64,000 nucleotides of DNA from Euzebyella marina (GTDB lineage: Bacteria > Bacteroidota > Bacteroidia > Flavobacteriales > Flavobacteriaceae). Numbering within the stretch: position 1 is the first letter of the stretch; each line of letters starts with the position of its first letter. Of the stretch, positions 62,369 through 64,000 are shown one piece after another. Under the pieces are notes generated by a model. It had not been told where the DNA came from, made no database searches, and saw only the letters and a list, made by a program, of their open reading frames with translations. The stretch is taken from positions 1,426,001 to 1,490,000 of the forward strand of contig NZ_JACYFK010000001.1 in NCBI RefSeq assembly GCF_014855515.1, written 5' to 3'. Made by a program: the position numbers and the translations under genes.

Positions 62369-62487
62369 TGTGTTAAAAATTTAAAATAACTACGTGTTTC
62401 TTTTGTTCGAACCGAACGATAGCGGCGAAAAGAACGAATAGCTTTTTTAAATCGGGGCAATGTGCCTGCTGACTTTCCGCTCTATGG

Positions 62488-64000
62488 TTACTTGTTCTTA
62501 TGGTTAGTGATAAAATCTTTCACTTGGTTAACATACGGATACATAATCGTATCTTCTTTGAACGGGGGAACTATATTGCGCACGGCATCGTACATTTTTT
62601 TCGTTTTCGACGAGACCTTATCCTGTACACTAAGATACTCAATTGCCTGAACGACTGTTATCATTTCTATAGCAATTATTTCAAAAGCATTTTCGATGAC
62701 TTTTTTGGTGATCAGGGCCGCATTGGTACCCATACTTACGATATCTTGATTGTCGTTGTTGTTGGGTATGCTATGAACATACATTGGGTTGGATAACATT
62801 TGGTTTTCGGCCGTTGTAGAGGTTGCCGTAAACTGAACGCCCTGCATACCAAAGTTAAGGCCTAAGGTGCCCAGGTTGACGAACGGGGGAAGAATGTCGT
62901 TCAGCTTTGAATTCATTAAATAATTGAGCTGGCGTTCGGCCAACATACTCATTTTTGTTACCACGATCTTGAGTTTATCCATTTCCAATGAGACGTAATC
63001 TCCGTGAAAATTGCCGCCATGGTATACATTTTTCTGGGCCACATCAACAATGGGGTTGTCATTGGCCGAATTGACCTCTTCTATCAAAATTCGCTGTACA
63101 TCGTTAAGCGTGTCCAGCACCGGCCCAAGAATTTGTGGCACACAGCGAATCGAGTAGTATTCTTGCACTTTCTCTTCAAATACTGATACATTTCCGTTAG
63201 TATCGGTGTATAAGTGATGCTCTCTTTTTCGCGTGAGCGTACTGTCTTTTAAATGGCTGCGCATCGAACGTGCGATTTCGCGCTGCCCTTTGTGTTTTTT
63301 GGTGGAGTTCAAGGCTTCCGAAAGGTGGTCGTCATAAGCCTGCATTATTTCGTTAATGGCAGAAGAGCAGGCAATCATCCACTCCAAAAGGCGTCGGGTA
63401 TAAATGGTATTGACAACACCGATGCCGGTCATTACCGAAGTTCCGTTGATGAGCCCTAGGCCTTCCCTTAGTTTTACTTTGATGGGCTCAATACCTTCAA
63501 TTTCGAACACTTCTGTGGTAGGTCTTCGCTGGCCTTTATAGAATACTTCACCTTCACCAATCAGCACCAACGCTAAATGTGCCAACTGCACCAAATCGCC
63601 ACTCGCACCTACACCACCATGTTCATAAATATGGGGCGTAATGTTTTTGTTGATCAGTTCGGTCATAGTGCTTACCACCGAAACGTGTACACCCGAATTG
63701 CCCAAGCTAAGGGTGTTCAATCGGGCCAGCATGGCAGCTCTTACGTACTTTTCCGGTATTGGTTTGCCCGTGCCAGATGCGTGACTTCTGATAAGATTAT
63801 ACTGTAACTGTAAGGTTTCGGAGTCTTTTATCTTGTATTGCGCCATAGGGCCGAAGCCGGTGTTGACGCCATATATGACCTTGTTCTTGGAGAATTCTTT
63901 TAGAAAATCAAAGCTTTTTTGAACGGTTTCGATTACCTTATGGTCGACGGAAAGGGGTTCGTTGTCAAAAATTACACTATAAAACTCCTCAATTCCTAAC
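62488..64000 (-). CDS. Aromatic amino acid ammonia-lyase (tyrosine ammonia-lyase), partial
   Basis: The gene continues past the right edge; 504 codons are seen. The frame has no true start in the window: codons before 63846 read IYGVNTGFGPMA, the conserved region of the HAL/PAL family. The MIO triad Ala-Ser-Gly is in GGVGASGDLVQ, and QLQYNLIRSH and NGTSVMTGI are family landmarks. The sequence closely resembles, from memory, the flexirubin-cluster tyrosine ammonia-lyase of Flavobacterium johnsoniae, so p-coumarate from tyrosine is the expected product, serving as aryl starter. Confidence 0.9.
   Translation of the reverse strand, partial: LGIEEFYSVIFDNEPLSVDHKVIETVQKSFDFLKEFSKNKVIYGVNTGFGPMAQYKIKDSETLQLQYNLIRSHASGTGKPIPEKYVRAAMLARLNTLSLGNSGVHVSVVSTMTELINKNITPHIYEHGGVGASGDLVQLAHLALVLIGEGEVFYKGQRRPTTEVFEIEGIEPIKVKLREGLGLINGTSVMTGIGVVNTIYTRRLLEWMIACSSAINEIMQAYDDHLSEALNSTKKHKGQREIARSMRSHLKDSTLTRKREHHLYTDTNGNVSVFEEKVQEYYSIRCVPQILGPVLDTLNDVQRILIEEVNSANDNPIVDVAQKNVYHGGNFHGDYVSLEMDKLKIVVTKMSMLAERQLNYLMNSKLNDILPPFVNLGTLGLNFGMQGVQFTATSTTAENQMLSNPMYVHSIPNNNDNQDIVSMGTNAALITKKVIENAFEIIAIEMITVVQAIEYLSVQDKVSSKTKKMYDAVRNIVPPFKEDTIMYPYVNQVKDFITNHKNK

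Overview
The window comes from a marine-type member of the Bacteroidota, most likely the family Flavobacteriaceae (Zobellia/Maribacter-like). The evidence is moderately low GC, promoters of the Bacteroidetes form TTG-N19-TAnnTTTG, a type IX secretion sorting domain, BspA-type repeats, a lipoprotein sulfatase, a DUF4038 glycosidase and a large flexirubin-type pigment cluster. The genus is inferred from gene content only.

Left part (1-11.7 kb). A minus-strand operon holds a GntP permease, a RidA protein, a fold-type III PLP enzyme (D-threonine aldolase / D-serine dehydratase type), an M19 dipeptidase and a truncated SGNH hydrolase; it looks like D-amino-acid or D-dipeptide use. Next come an alpha/beta hydrolase with a DUF1059 protein, an S1 sulfatase, a metallophosphoesterase, a large GAF protein and a DUF58 protein. 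tRNA-Asp(GTC) at 11821 has a textbook promoter and a terminator.

Middle (11.9-32.8 kb), accessory in character. Decayed sequence is followed by a two-module BspA/PKD surface protein with a T9SS tail and a co-transcribed lipoprotein. Two paralogous XRE-DUF4870 regulators, one fused to a serine hydrolase, bracket an AraC regulator and its probable target operon (two HNL-like cupins, a Tat-tagged zinc alcohol dehydrogenase, an aldo/keto reductase and a tautomerase). Then come an amidohydrolase, a type B carboxylesterase, a TPR protein, a DUF4038 glycosidase and a short ssb.

Right half (32.8-64 kb). This is one long minus-strand flexirubin (aryl polyene-dialkylresorcinol ester) cluster. In transcription order it carries tyrosine ammonia-lyase (start beyond the right edge), a WG-repeat protein, FabG, a ketosynthase, ACP, LPLAT, DarA, DarB, two hotdog proteins, a small unknown protein, a BtrH-like acyltransferase, an ABC exporter, a thioesterase, a ketosynthase, a methyltransferase, a half-size KS-like protein, a second ACP, a KS/CLF pair, a NodB deacetylase, LolA, a lipoprotein, a beta-barrel, a hotdog dehydratase, an unknown protein, GT2-DUF2062, an MMPL-LPLAT fusion, a CrtI-like oxidoreductase, a cupin_8 protein and a C45 hydrolase. 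The lyase should supply p-coumarate as polyene starter; the KS/CLF, FabG and hotdog proteins build the polyene; DarB/DarA make the resorcinol; acyltransferases join the halves; LolA, MMPL and the lipoprotein serve outer-membrane delivery.

The points most worth follow-up are a pseudoknot-like RNA element between fabG and a ketosynthase gene, three hotdog proteins that each lack one of the two FabZ catalytic residues, the regulator-hydrolase fusion, and an identically spaced half-site in front of both XRE-DUF4870 genes.
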